Notes under the pieces: generated by a model
The model's input: only the letters and a program-made list of their open reading frames with translations
Database searches by the model: none
What the model was told of the DNA's origin: nothing
In this document: positions 42,101-54,100 of the stretch, piece after piece
Position numbering within the stretch: position 1 is the stretch's first letter
How the letters are laid out: each line of letters opens with the position of its first letter
Made by a program: the position numbers and the translations under genes
DNA from: an uncultured Rhodopila sp.
GTDB lineage: Bacteria; Pseudomonadota; Alphaproteobacteria; Acetobacterales; Acetobacteraceae
Assembly (NCBI RefSeq): GCF_903915725.1
Contig: NZ_CAIWTY010000049.1
Coordinates: 1-56,716 of the forward strand
Length of the DNA stretch: 56,716 nt
Reading direction: 5' to 3'

Positions 42101-42124
42101 TAAAGTGGTAAAGCGGTAAAGTGG
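42101..42124. repeat. Iteron-like 8-bp direct repeats
   Basis: TAAAGTGG, TAAAGCGG and TAAAGTGG follow each other without spacing, and a partial fourth copy (TAAACC) comes after. They lie 81 bases after the resolvase stop in A+T-richer DNA than the surroundings. Iterons mark replication origins or regulator sites in small elements. No replication-initiator gene is visible. Confidence 0.5.
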
Positions 42125-42341
42125 TAAACCAAAGTCTACTGTAACCTAGAAGTCTCATCGGCGGACTAGGCTTACGCTCTCTTCCGATTTACATTGCTTC
42201 CGGTCAGTCAATAGCCGATACGTGATGCCGCCACGATGTAGTTCCAATGTCGTTACGGGGATATTGGGATGCCACTACGTGGTGTGTGTGAGAGATAATC
42301 CGGCTACCACCTGTTGATTTTCCCCTGAACCGAGGCCACCA

Positions 42342-42674
42342 ATGAACACTGCCACCTCCTTTCCTGCCTTCTGCGCTTCCGACCTTAAGACCCTTGCAGC
42401 CATCCAGGCGCACCCCCGCCGCTCCGGTTGGGCGTTCCACTTCGACCGGGACGAACCCTTTGACCTGATCGCCATCAATTCCCCTACCGCCCACCGCGCC
42501 TATGATCCTTTCTTCACCCCGCCTTGCTGGCTTATCGCTCCGGCCAAGGCAGGACAGGCGGGCGTTCGGATGACACTGCCGGACATGAGCACCGAGGTTG
42601 CTTACGGGTCACTGGCGGATGCCTTGAGGGCCGTTGGGGGGCCGGGAGTGGCCTGGAAGCGGGCGCTTTGCTGA
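42342..42674 (+). CDS. Unknown 110-residue protein of the element
   Basis: The product begins MNTATSFPAFCASDLKTLAAIQ and contains WAFHFDRDEPFDLIAINS and DMSTEVAYGSLADALRAVGG. No membrane segment or known motif is seen. High-GC codon use resembles the resolvase gene. The gene is flanked by noncoding stretches. It could be an element-specific protein or a phage-defence or regulatory protein; no function is assigned. Confidence 0.55.
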   Translation: MNTATSFPAFCASDLKTLAAIQAHPRRSGWAFHFDRDEPFDLIAINSPTAHRAYDPFFTPPCWLIAPAKAGQAGVRMTLPDMSTEVAYGSLADALRAVGGPGVAWKRALC

Positions 42675-43535
42675 CCCGGTAACCTTCGCCCGATGGGTTT
42701 GATGGCGGGGCCTTGGCAGGGTCCTGCCCTCCGCCTTCGCCCAACGTCCACGCTATGCCACCCAGCGAGTCGCCACAGACTCGCCAGACCCTGCACCGCT
42801 CCCACCCCAGCGCCCGCCACGGGTCGCCCTGTAGCCCCCGCCTGAGACTCGCCGTGTGGGTGGTCTGTTCCGTCACGGCTGGAGCCATCGCCTAGGTCGC
42901 CCGACCGCCCGCCTGGGCAACTGACCGCCGATGGGCTTTTCCCCGATTGGTGAGTGATTTCAGGGCAGTAGCGATTTCCCATATCATTAGAACCTTAAGG
43001 GGTCTTAAAGGGATACCTAGAGTGATCTTAGAGTTCCCTTAGTGTTCTCCAGAGAGACGACAAAGAGAACACCTATCTAGGTCCCCTTAAGGTCAACCTG
43101 GGGATACCTTGGCGAGCCACCTAGAGCTTCCCCCAAGGGAGACGCCAAGCTGGCCCTCAGATGGCCATGATACTTCCTGTGTGGGGGTCTGATCCGTCTC
43201 GGCTGGAGCCGTCACCCGATGCCGCTTGAGGCAACCCACAGTGACCACCCTGAGTGCTGCTCAAGCCGTCATCGGGTAGCCTTGCCGTGCTGCTCATCGG
43301 TGCCAGCCGTTGCGGTCAATCCCGCCACGGTCATGGCCTCAGCCCCGCCGGACGATGGCGTCAAGATGCCAGAGGGCGGCCCTTCGGTGCGGTCGGTCTG
43401 CCACGCTGGCCTATAGGCCGGATCGTCGCCACCGCCTCCAAAGCCCCACGACCGCCGTGGCGAGTCCTGGAGGCCACCCACAGACTCGGGAGGCCATGAG
43501 GGCACCCACCCTAGCCACCACCGGGCCGGAGGGCC
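42675..43535. other. Long noncoding stretch of the element
   Basis: About 860 bases hold no convincing gene; short frames on either strand have no protein-like composition. The middle, 42993-43145, is unusually rich in inverted repeats and is listed separately. The last 390 bases, between that and the integrase stop, show nothing recognisable. Confidence 0.6.
42993..43092. ncRNA. Nested inverted repeats; possible structured RNA or DNA site
   Basis: Three arm pairs nest in order. CCTTAAGGGG (42993-43002) pairs with CCCCTTAAGG (43083-43092). ACCTAGA (43015-43021) pairs with TCTAGGT (43076-43082). GTGTTCTC (43042-43049) pairs with GAGAACAC (43065-43072), leaving a 15-base loop. A second block to 43145 has CCTTGG/CCAAGG and repeats GGGATACCT. 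The strand of any RNA is unknown. A replication or transfer origin is an alternative. Confidence 0.4.
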
Positions 43536-44858
43536 TCATGGAGTCGCTTGCCAGTCTGGCGGCTGTGCTGGCGGGGTTGGCTCCCGTGTCGGGAGTTTGA
43601 CCGACTCGACACATTCCCGAAGCCGGTCCTGTGTGTCGCCACCGTGGTAAACGCCCATGGTGATGCCCTGCTGCTTGTGGCCAATGATCTGCTGAACAAT
43701 GTGTTCCGGCTGTCCGGCCTGGATCGCTGCGGTCACGAAGAACTTGCGAAGGGAATGGAAGTTGACCTGCGAGCCTCTGCGCCCCGCCACAGGGTCATGG
43801 ATGCCGAGGCCGATGCGGTATGTCCTGAACCGCTTCACGACTGCGGCCGACCTGGAGCCGGTGCCTGTGGCGCTGCACTCCGAAAACAGCCAATCGCCGG
43901 GGGCCTTGCCCTCGCACCGAGCGGCGATCAGAGCGGTCAGACCGGAGTGGATCGGGAAGCGGCGGGTTCCAGACTTGGTTTTGTCGCGAAGGACATGGAA
44001 CGTCCCGCCCTGGCACTCTCGCACCTTGAGTTGTGCGATGGACTCGACGCGGGCACCAGTGAGAGCGGCCACGCGGATAAAGTCAGACAAGACGGCATCG
44101 GCTCCGCCTGTCAGGAGTTTGGACAGTTCCGCCGCTGTGAACGGTCGGACGCCTGCATCATCGTCCTGTGAGAGCCGCCCCGGTGCTAGCCGCTGGCCTG
44201 TCCACGGGTCGCCTGTGGCGTGCCCACGGTTCACCAGCCACCCCCAGTAGGCCCGCATGGTGGAGAGTTTGCGGTTGATCGTCGCACGGGCTGCCTTGCC
44301 TGCGACCGCGCTGGCGATGAACTTCCCGGCCACCTGTCTGGTCACGGCTTCTACGTCGGCGGAAACGCCTTGAGCCACGCACCACCGCTCCAACTCTGCC
44401 ACCGTGCCCTTATGCTGCACTCGACTGCGAGCCGGGTATTGAGCCTCTGCGAGCCATCCGTCTACGTGGTGTGCCAGCGGCGTTGACCGGCCGGACGCCA
44501 CGCGGAAGTATGCCTGCGCCGCTTCTTCGCCGTGGGTTTCCTCGATCCAGTAGGCCCGGTCTCCAATTCCGCCGTCCTCCCCGACCGTCAGCACGGCCCG
44601 GTCTTCCAAGGCCAACGCCATGAAGTCTCCTGGCGCGGCCACAGAGGCTCCCCGGCTGGCCACGGCGATCCGGTCGTTGAACTCGGCCACCACCTTGTGG
44701 CGGAGCCGCTGTGCCGCGCCAAGGTCGTGAGTGCCGAGGGACCGGGACAGCTTCCGGCCAAGGGTGGCCTGGAGCGGCCGAGGAACATAGATGGTCGCAA
44801 ACCATGTCAGGTGCCGCAGTTCCAGGTGGCGGGTGTCGGCTGGTTTCGTGGCTGCCAT
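43536..44858 (-). CDS. Tyrosine recombinase (integrase) of the element
   Basis: This integrase of 440 residues has the catalytic set Arg270 (ALTGARVES), His368-x-x-Arg371 (FHSLRKFF), His394 (IIGHKQQG) and Tyr404 (MGVYHGG). An N-terminal arm-binding and core-binding region (about residues 1-235) precedes it. It lies at the right end of the element next to the 44887-44926 arm repeats, the usual setting for tRNA-targeting integrases. ATG 44858 is chosen; a 22-residue extension to 44924 covers the arm repeats and is rejected. Confidence 0.93.
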   Translation of the reverse strand: MAATKPADTRHLELRHLTWFATIYVPRPLQATLGRKLSRSLGTHDLGAAQRLRHKVVAEFNDRIAVASRGASVAAPGDFMALALEDRAVLTVGEDGGIGDRAYWIEETHGEEAAQAYFRVASGRSTPLAHHVDGWLAEAQYPARSRVQHKGTVAELERWCVAQGVSADVEAVTRQVAGKFIASAVAGKAARATINRKLSTMRAYWGWLVNRGHATGDPWTGQRLAPGRLSQDDDAGVRPFTAAELSKLLTGGADAVLSDFIRVAALTGARVESIAQLKVRECQGGTFHVLRDKTKSGTRRFPIHSGLTALIAARCEGKAPGDWLFSECSATGTGSRSAAVVKRFRTYRIGLGIHDPVAGRRGSQVNFHSLRKFFVTAAIQAGQPEHIVQQIIGHKQQGITMGVYHGGDTQDRLRECVESVKLPTREPTPPAQPPDWQATP

Positions 44859-44886
44859 GGCTGTTCTTGTCCGGGTTCCCAGCGAG

Positions 44887-44926
44887 TGACCCCCACAGGC
44901 TGCCCCCACAGGGTGCCCCCACAACG
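44887..44926. repeat. Arm-type tandem repeats near the right end
   Basis: TGACCCCCACAGGC (44887-44900), TGCCCCCACAGGG (44901-44913) and TGCCCCCACAACG (44914-44926) repeat in tandem just before the integrase gene. They match the left-end set and would overlap the integrase promoter. Confidence 0.6.
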
Positions 44927-44986
44927 AGTAGAAGAAAAGCCTTATTCCGAGCCATTCTGCGGGTTACGAGGTCGCACCGTTTCCCG

Positions 44987-45026
44987 TCCCCTACGGGACG
45001 CCATGCCCCCACAAGGGGAAATCACA
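44987..45026. repeat. Right attachment repeat (attR-like)
   Basis: Forty bases identical to 40470-40509, a duplicate of the tRNA-Glu 3' end. The upstream tRNA body is absent here, so this is the distal repeat left by integration. Confidence 0.93.
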
Positions 45027-45069
45027 TACACACCGATATCAGGGCATGAGCGGAGCGGGTTTCCCGGCC

Positions 45070-45102
45070 GCCCCGAAATCCGTAGGGCCGCTGGTTCGGG
45101 GC
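45070..45102. terminator. Hairpin after the giant repeat gene
   Basis: GCCCCGAA (45070-45077) pairs with TTCGGGGC (45095-45102) with a 17-base loop. It lies about 40 bases beyond the stop of the giant minus-strand gene. There is no T-run on either side, so its role as terminator is tentative. Confidence 0.35.
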
Positions 45103-45140
45103 GCTCGCGGTCATTCAGCACCGGACTCACAATCGTATAG

Positions 45141-48100
45141 CTACGAAATGATGGCGTGACTTCCGGCCAGGAACAAATGATCGGCTGTCAAAGCCGACGC
45201 GGATACATTCGTCAGTAGAATGACCCCGCGGGATTGGTCGCCTGCCAAATACAGCTCGATCCCGCTTTCGGCGTTGAACGTCACATCCGCGGCCGACAAG
45301 GTGCCGCCGCCGAGCGCCAGCTTCAGAGTGTCGGTTCCGAATTGGAACCCGCTGATGACCTCCACCCCGCCGCCCAATGTATCCTCGACCGTCGCCGCGG
45401 TGGCACCCAAGGTGATCGTGTCGGCTGTTCCGGTCAGGCTGACGGCGCTGTTCGTAAACGACATCGTTGCACTGTTTGTGCCCAGCATGATGTCGGTGAT
45501 ATGGGTGAATTGCGAGGCATCGATAGCGGATCCCGCTTCGGTGCTTGATCCCTCGATGTAAAGAACTGCGTTGGCATTGGCATTTGTGGCGCCCATCACG
45601 TCGTTGATGGCTGTGCCGTCTTGCGAGGCTTGCGCCGCGGTGACGCTGATCGCGGCCGGGCCGGACGCTAGCGTGAGCGTGCCGAGGTTACCGTCCGTCG
45701 CCAGCGTTTGCAGCGCCGACAGACTGGCCATCATGCTCGAACCCGAGCCATTGACGTCGATCGTCCCTGCAATGGAACTCAGACCGTCGGCCATCAATTG
45801 CCCCGCCTCGGCCGCGGTCAGCGTCAACGGGCCGTCGCTGATCGTGATGCCGGTGATGCGCGCCAGGCCGCCAAGAATCGCGGAACTTCCGTTGCCGAGT
45901 GCAAGATCGGCGGCGATAGCGCTGGCGCTGTCAGCCAGCGTGATGCCGGCCGGGGCGTATGTCAGCCCGTCCAGGGTGCCGAGATCGGCCACCGCCGCGC
46001 CAGCCACGTCGTAAGTCCCGCCGGCGATCTTGCTGAGCACGCCGCCGGTGCCGGCTACACCGGCGATTTCCGCCTGCGCCGCGGTCAGCGTCAGCGGGCC
46101 GTCGGTCACGTTGATGCTGGCGATTTTGGCATGGACGGCCTGCAGCGCGGCCAGTTCGCTCGCAATATCCGCCGTCGTATCGCTGACCGCGATGGTGCCC
46201 GATAGGTTGCCCAGCGCCGCGATCGTCACCGCCTGAGCCGCGGTGGCGGTGCCGGTAAGAGTGACGTTGGCCAGCAAGCTGATGACGTCGGTATCCGTTG
46301 TCAGTTGCGCCGCCGTCGCCGCCACGGTTCCGCTGGTGGCGGTGATGCTTGCGATCTTGCCATGGATGGCCTGGAGCGCATCGAGTTCGCCGGCGATGGC
46401 CGCAGCCGTGTCGCTGACGGCGATGGTGCCCGAGAAGTTGCTCAGCGCGGCGATCGTCACAGCCTGCGCGGCGGTGGCGGGGCCGGATAGGCTGACGCTG
46501 CCCAGCAAGCCGATCACGTCGGTATCCGTTGTCAGTTGCGCCGCCGTCGCCGCCACCGTTGCATCGGTGGCGGTGATGCTGGTGATCCTGCCGTGCACCG
46601 TTTGCAGCGCGTCGAGTTCGCTGGCGATGCCGCTGGCGGTATCGCTGACCGCGATGGTGCCCGAGAAGTTGCTCAGCGCCGCGATCGTCACCGCCTGTTC
46701 GGCGGTGGCGGTGCCGGACAGGGTGACCCGGGCGAGCAGGGCGACCACGTCGGTATCGGTGGTCAACTGCGCGGCGGTCGCCGCCACGGTCCCGCCGGTG
46801 GCGGTGATGCTTGCGATTGTGCCGTGGACGGCTTGCAGGGCATCCAGCTCGCCGGCGATGCCGTCGGCGGTGTCGCTGACCGCGATGGTGCCCGAGAAGT
46901 TGCTCAGCGCCGCGATTGTCACCGCCTGTTCGGCGGTGGCGGTGCCGGTGAGAATGACGCTGGCGAGCAGAGCCACGACTGCGGTATCGCCGGTCAATTG
47001 AGCCGCCGTCGCCGCCACCGTTGCATCGGTCGCGGTGATGCTGGCGATGGTGCCGTGAACGGCTTGCAGCGCATCGAGTTCGGCGGCGATGCCCGCGGCT
47101 GTATCGCTGACCGCGATGGTGCCCGAGAAGTTGCTCAGCGCCGCGATCGTCACGGCCTGCTCGGCGGTGGCGGTGCCGGACAGGGTGACGCTGTCCAGCA
47201 GGCCGATCACGTCGGGATCCGTCGTCAGTTGCGCGGCGGTCGCCGCCACGGTTCCGCCGGTGGCGGCGATGCTGGTGATTGTGCCGTGGACGGCTTGCAG
47301 CGCATCCAGTTCGGTGGCGATGGCCGCGGCCGTGTCGCTGACGGCAATGGTGCCCGATAGGTTGCTCAGCGCCGCGATTGCCACGGCCTGTTCGGCGGTG
47401 GCGCTGCCGGAGAGCGTGACCCCGGCGAGCAGGGCGATCACGTTGGTATCCGTGGTCAGTTGCGCGGCGGTCGCCGCCACCGTTGCATCGGTGGCGGTGA
47501 TGCTGGCGATCTCGGCGTGGACGGCCTGCAATGCGTCCAGTTCATCCGCGATGCCGGTCGCGGTGTCGCTGACCGCGATCGTGCCCGACAGATTGCTGAA
47601 TGCCCCGATTGCCCCGGCCTGCGCCGCCGTGGCGGTGCCGGACACGCTGAACCGGTTCAGCAGACCGATGGCCGAGGAGTCGGAGGTGAACTGGTCTGCC
47701 GTCACCGTTACGGCTGTATCTGTTGCGGTGATGCTGGCGATCCTGGTGTAGGCGGCCTGTAGCGCGTCGAGTTCGCCGGAGATGCCCGCGGCCGTGTCAC
47801 TGACCGCGATCCTGCCCGACAGATTGTCCAGCGCGGCGATCGTAACGGCTTGGTCGGCGGTGGCGGTGCCGGACAGGATGACGCTGCCCAGCATGCCGAT
47901 AACATCGGTATCCGTGGTTAGCTGTGCGGCGGTCGCCGCCACGCTTCCGCTGGTGACGGTGATTCTGGCGATTGCGCCGTGGATGGCTTGCAACGCATCC
48001 AGTTCGCTGGCGATGCCCGCGCCGGTGTCGCTGACCGTGATGCTGCCCGAGAAGTTGCCCAGCGCGGCGATCGTAACGGCCTGTTCGGCGGTGGCGGTGC

Positions 48101-51100
48101 CGGAGAGCGTGACCCGGGCAAGCAAGCCGATAACGTCGGTATCCGTTGTCAGTTGCGCTGCCGTCGCCGCAACAGGTGCATCGGTGGCGGTGATGCTGGT
48201 GATCTTGCCGTGCACCGTTTGCAGCGCGTCGAGTTCGCTGGCGATGTCGCTGGCTGTATCGCTGACCGCGATGGTGCCCGAGAAGTTGCCCAGCGCGGCG
48301 ATCGTCACCGCCTGTTCGGCGGTCGCGCTACCGGACAGGGTGACCCGGGCGAGCAGGGCGACCACGCCGGTATCGGTGGTCAACTGCCCGGCTGTCGCCG
48401 CCACGGTCCCGCCGGTAACAGTGATGCTGGCGATTTCGGCGTGGACGGCCTGCAATGCGTCCAGGTCGGTGGCGATGCCGGCGGCGGTGTCGCTGACCGC
48501 GATGGCGCCCGACAGATTACTCAGCGCCGCGATTGTCACGGCCTGGTCGGCTGTGGCGGTGCCGGTGAGCGCAACGGCGGCGAGCAGGGCGATCACATCG
48601 GCATCCGTGGTTAGCTGCGTGGCGGTCGCCACCACCGTTGCATCGGTGGCGGTGATGCTGGCGATGGTGCCATGGACGGCTTGCAGCGCATCGAGTTCGC
48701 TGGCGATGCCCGCGGCTGTATCGCTGACCGCGATCGTGCCCGAGAAGTTGCCCAGCGCCGCGATCGTCACGGCCTGCCCGGCAGTGGCGTTGCCGGAGAG
48801 CGTGACGCTGGCCAGCAAGCTGATCACGTCGGTATCCGTGGTGAGCTGCGCGGCGGTCGCGGCCACCGTTCCGCCGGTGACGGTGATGGTGGCGATCTCG
48901 GGGTGAACCGTCTGCAACTGGTCCAGTTCGCCCTCGATCCCGGCCGCCGTGTCGCTGACCGCGATCGTGCCCGACAAGTTGCTCAGCGCCGCGATCGTCA
49001 CGGCCTGCTCGGCGGTGGCATTGCCGGAGAGCGTGACGTTGGCGAGCAGGGCGACCACATCGGTATCGCCGGTTAGTTGCGCGGCGGTCGCCGCCACCAT
49101 TCCACCGGTGGCAGTGATGCTGGCGATCTTGCCGTGGACCGCTTGCAGGGCATCGAGTTCGCCCGCAATACCAGCCGCCGTATCGCTGACCGCGATGGTG
49201 CCCGAGAAGTTGCTCAGCGCCGCGATTGCCACGGCCTGCGCCGCTGTGGCGGTGCCGGACAGGCTGAACAGATTTAGCAGGCCGATCGGCGCGGGGTCGG
49301 AGGTGAACTGAGCCGCGGTTACCGCCACGACGGCATCGGTGCCGGTGATGCCGGCAAGCTTGCCGTGGACAGCCTGCAGTGCGTCGAGTGCGCCCTCGAT
49401 ATTCGCGGTGGTGTCGCTGACCGCGATGGTGCCCGACAAGTTGCTCAGCCCGGCGATCGTCACCGCCTGGTCGGCGGTGGCGGTGCCGGTCAAAGTCACG
49501 CTGCCCAGCAAGCCGATCACGTCGGTATCTGTTGTCAGCTCCGAAGCCGTCGCCGCCACGGTCCCGCTGGAGACGGTAATGCTGGCGATCCGGCCATGGA
49601 CGGCCTGTAGCGCGTCGAGTTGGCTCGCAATGCCCGCGGCGGTGTCGCTAACCGCGATCGTGCCCGAGAAGTTGCCGAGCGCCGCGATCGTGACCGCCTG
49701 TTCGGCGGTCGCCGTGCCGCTAAGCGAGACGCCAGCCAGCATGCCGATCACGTCGGTATCGCCGGTCAACCGCACGGCGGTCGCCGCAACCGTTCCGCCG
49801 GTGGCGGTGATGCTGGCAATCTTGCCGTGGACGGCCTGTAGAGCGTCGAGTTCGCCCGCAATGCTTGCCGCCGTATCGCTGACCGCAACGCTTCCCGATA
49901 GGTTACTCAGCGCGGCAATCGTGACCGCCTGTTCGGCGGTGGCGGTGCCGCTAAGCGTGACGCCAGCCAGCATGCCGATCACGTCGGTATCGCCGGTCAG
50001 TTGCGCCGCCGTGGCCGTCACGGTTCCGCCGCTGGCAGTGATGCTGGCGATCTTGCCGTGGATCGTTTGCAGGGCATCGAGTTCGCCCGCGATACCCGCC
50101 GCCGTGTCGCTGACCGCGATGCTGCCCGACAGGTTGCTGAAGGCTGCGATGGTCACCGCCTGCGCCGCTGTGGCGGTGCCGGACAGGCTGAAGTGGTTCA
50201 GCAGGCCGATCACCGCGGCGTCCGGGGTCAACTGCGCTGCCGTCACTGCCACGGCAGCGTCGGTGGCGGTGATGCCGGCGATCTGACCGTGGACGGCCTG
50301 CAGCGAGTCGAGTTCGGCGGCAATGCCCGCGGCGGTGTCGCTGACCGCGATCGTGCCCGAGACGTTGCTGAGCGCCGCGATCGTCACCGCCTGCCCCGCG
50401 CTGGCCGTGCCGGTGAGTGTCACGCTGTCCAGCAAGCCGATCACGTCGGTATCGCCGGTCAGTTGCGCCGCCGTCGCCGCGACCGTTCCGCCGGTGGCGG
50501 TGATGCTGGCGATCGTGCCGTGGACGGTTTGCAGCGCGTCCAGCTCGCTGGCGATGCCTGTCGCCGTATCGCTGACCGCAATGCTGCCCGACAGGTTGCT
50601 CAGCGCCGCGATCGTTACCGCCTGTTGGGCGGTGGCGGTGCCGGACAGGGTGACCCGGGCGAGCAGGGCGATCACGGCGGTATCGCCGGTCCACTGCGCA
50701 GCGCTCGCGCCGACGGTCCCGCTGGAGACGGTAATGCCGGCGATCTTGCCGTGGACGGACTGAAGTGAATCCAGTTCGCCCTCGATCCCTGCCGCAGTAT
50801 CGCTGACCGCGATCGTGCCGGAGAGGTTGCTCAGCCTGGCAATCGTCACCGCCTGTTCGGCGGTGGCGGTGCCGGACACCGTAACTCCGGCGAGCATGCC
50901 GACAACGTCGGTATCCGTGGTTAGCTGCGTGGCGTTTGCTGCAACCGATCCGTCGGTGCTGGCAATGCCGGAGATCTTGCCGTGGACCGTTTGCAGGGCG
51001 TCGAGTTCGCTGGCGATACCTGCCGCAGTATCGCTGACCGCGATGGTGCCCGAGAAGTTGCCCAGCGCCGCGATCGTCACGGCCTGCCCGGCGGTGGCGC

Positions 51101-54100
51101 TGCCGGATAGCGTGACGCTGTCCAGCATGCCGATAACATCGGTATTCGTCGTCAGCTGCGCCGCCGTCGCCGCCACGGTCCCGCTGGTGACGGTCATGCT
51201 GGCGACCTTACCGTGGACGGCCTGTAGCAAGTCCAACTCGCCGGCGATGCCCGCGGCGGTATCGCTGACCGCGATGGTGCCCGACAAGTTGCCTAGCGCC
51301 GCGATCGTCACCGCCTGCGCGGCGGTGGCGGTGCCGGAGAGCGTGACTTGCGCGAGCAGGGCGATCACGTCGGTATCGCCGGTCAGTTGCGCGGCGGTCG
51401 CCGCCACCGTTCCGGCGGTGGCGGTGATACTGCCGATCTTGGCGTGGACGGCCTGTAGGGCGTCCAGCGCGCCGGCGATGCCCGCGGCGGTGTCTCTGAC
51501 CGCGATGGTGCCCGACAGGTTGCTCCGCGCCGCGATTGCCACGGCCTGCGCCGCTGTGGCGGTGCCGGACAGGCTGAACAGGTTCAGCAGGCCGATCGGC
51601 GCGGGGTGGGAGGTGAATTGAGCCGCGGTTACCGCCACGACGGCATCGCTGGCGGTGATGCCGGCAAGCTTGCTGTGGACAGCCTGCAGCGCGTCGAGTG
51701 CGCCCTCGATATTCGCGGCGGTGTCGCTGACCGCGATGGTACCCGACAGATTGCTCAGCGCCGCGATCGTAACGGCCTGCGCGGCGGTGGCGGTGCCGGA
51801 CAGGCTGACGCTGTCCATAAGGCTGATCACGCCGGTATCTGCCGTTAGTTGTGCCGCCGTTGCTGCAACCGATCCGTTGGTGCTCGTGATGCCGGCGATC
51901 TGACCGTGGACGGCCTGTAGCGAGTCCAACTCGCCCGCGATGCCCGCGGCGGTGTCGCTGACCGCAATCGTGCCCGAGACGTTGCTCATCGCCGCGATTG
52001 ATACCGCCTGCGCGGCGGTGGCGGTTCCCGAGAGGCTGAAGTGGTTCAGCAGTCCGATCGCCGCGGCGTCCGGGGTCAACTGGGCTGCTGTTACCGCAAC
52101 GGGGGCGTCGGTGGCGGTGATGCTGGCGATCTTGCCGTGGACGGTTTGCAGCGCGCCGAGTTCGGCGGCGATGCCGGCGGCCGTGTCGCTGACGGCGATG
52201 GTGCCCGACAGGTTGCTCAGCACGGCGATCGTCACCGCCTGGGCGACGGTGGCAGTGCCAGTCAAAGTCACGCTATCCAGCAGGCCGATCACGTCGGTAT
52301 CGGTTGTCAGTTGCGCCGCTGTCGCGGTCACCGTGCCGCCGGTAGCGGTCATGCTGGCGATCTTGGCGTGCACCGTTTGCAGCGCGTCGAGTTCGCCGGC
52401 GATACCCGCGGCGGTGTCGCTGACCGCGATGGTGCCGGAGACGTTGCCGAGTGCCGCGATTGCCACGGCTTGGGTTGCGGTGGCGGTGCCGGACAGGCTG
52501 AACCGGTTCAGGAGTCCGATCGCCGCCGCATCGGAACTCAACTGTGCGACCGTTACCGCTACGGCGGCGTCGGTGGCAGTGATGCTGGCGATCTCGCCGT
52601 GGGCGGCTTGCAGCGCGTCGAGTTCGGCGGCGATGCCGGCGGCGGTGTCGCTGACCGCGATGCTGCCGGAGACGTTGCCGAGTGCCGCGATTGCCACGGC
52701 TTGGGCGGCGGAGGCGGTGCCGGACAGGCTGACCTGGTTCAGCAGTCCGATCGCCGCCGCATCGGTGGTAAACTGCGCTGCCGTTGCCGCCACGGCGGCA
52801 TCGGTGGCGGTGATGCTGGCGATCTTGGCATGGACGCCCTGCAGCGCGTCAAGTTCGCCCGCGATGCCCGCGGCCGTGTCGCTGACCATGATCGTGCCTG
52901 AGAAATTGCCGAGCGCCGCGATCGCCACCGCCTGCTCGGCGGTGGCGGCGCCAGCCAGGCTGACGCTGCCCAGCAAGCCGATCACGTCTGTATCTGTCGT
53001 CAGTTGCGTCGCCGTTGCTGCAACCGATCCGTCGGTGCTGGTGATGCCGGCGATCTTGCCGTGGACGGCTTGCAGCGCGTCGAGTTCGCTGGCGATGCCG
53101 GCTGCCGTGTCGCTGACCGCGATCGTGCCGGAGACGTTGCCCAGCGCCGCGATTGTCGCCGCCTGCGCGGCGGTGGCGGTTCCCGACAAGCTGAAGTGGT
53201 TCAGCAGTCCGATCGCCGCGGCGTCCGAGGTCAACTGCGCTACTGTTACCGCCACGGGGGTATCGGTGGCGGTGATGCCGGCGATCTTGCCGTGGACGGC
53301 CTGCAGCGCATCGAGTTTGGCGGCGATGCCGGCGGCGGTGTCGCTGACCGCAATGGTGCCCGACAGATTACCTAGTAGAGCGATCGTCACCGCCTGCTCG
53401 GCGGTGGCGGCGCCGGACAGGTTGACGCTATCCAGCAGGCCGATCACGTCTGTATCGGTTGTCAGTTGCGCGGCGGTCGCCGCGACCGTTCCGTCGGTGG
53501 CGGTGATGCTGACGATCGTGGCATGAATCGTTTGCAGAGCGTCGAGTTCGGCGGCGATGTGGGCCGCGGTATCGCTGACCGCAATCGTGCCGGAGAAGTT
53601 GCCGAGTGCCGCGATTGCCAAGGCTTGATCGGCGGTGGCAGGTCCCGAGAGGCTGAACCGGTTCAGCAGGCCGATCGCCGCCGCATCGGAGGCCAACTGT
53701 GCTGCCGTTACCGCCACGGGGGAATCGGTAGCGGTGATGCTGGCGATCTCGCCATGGACGGCTTGCAGCGCGTCCAGCTCGCTGGCGATGTCCGCGGCTG
53801 TGTCGCTGACCGCGATCGTGCCGGAGACGTTGCCAAGCGCGGCGATTGCCACGGCTTGGGCGGCGGAGGCGGTGCCGGACAGGCTGACCTGGTTCAGCAC
53901 CCCGATCGCCGCTGCGTCGGAGGTAAACTGCGCTGCTGTTGCCGCCACGGCGGCATCGGTGGCTGTGATGCTGGCGATCTTGGTGTGGACGGCCTGCAAC
54001 GCGTCGAGTTCGGCGGCGATCCCGTCGGCGCTGTCGCTGACCGCGATCGTGCCGGAGAAATTGCCGAGTACCGCGATCACCAGGGCCTGCTCGGCGGAGG

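Larger units (their letters stand above)
40470..45026. mobile_element. 4.5 kb integrative element in tRNA-Glu
   Basis: The element is bounded by perfect 40-bp direct repeats at 40470-40509 (inside and after tRNA-Glu) and 44987-45026. It carries a tyrosine integrase at the right end pointing inward, a serine resolvase with res-like sites, a 110-residue unknown protein and a small membrane protein. It also has a structured noncoding stretch. No replication, conjugation or phage structural gene is visible. The element is thus a minimal island, a remnant, or a satellite needing a helper. Confidence 0.88.

Noticed and set aside
42532..42982. Minus-strand frames opposite and after the 110-residue gene
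   Set aside because: They have no ribosome site, their composition is shadow-like, and they conflict with the better plus-strand gene.
43219..43600. Plus-strand frames between the structured region and the integrase
   Set aside because: They are Arg/Pro/Ala-rich, overlap the integrase end and have no ribosome site or recognisable motif.
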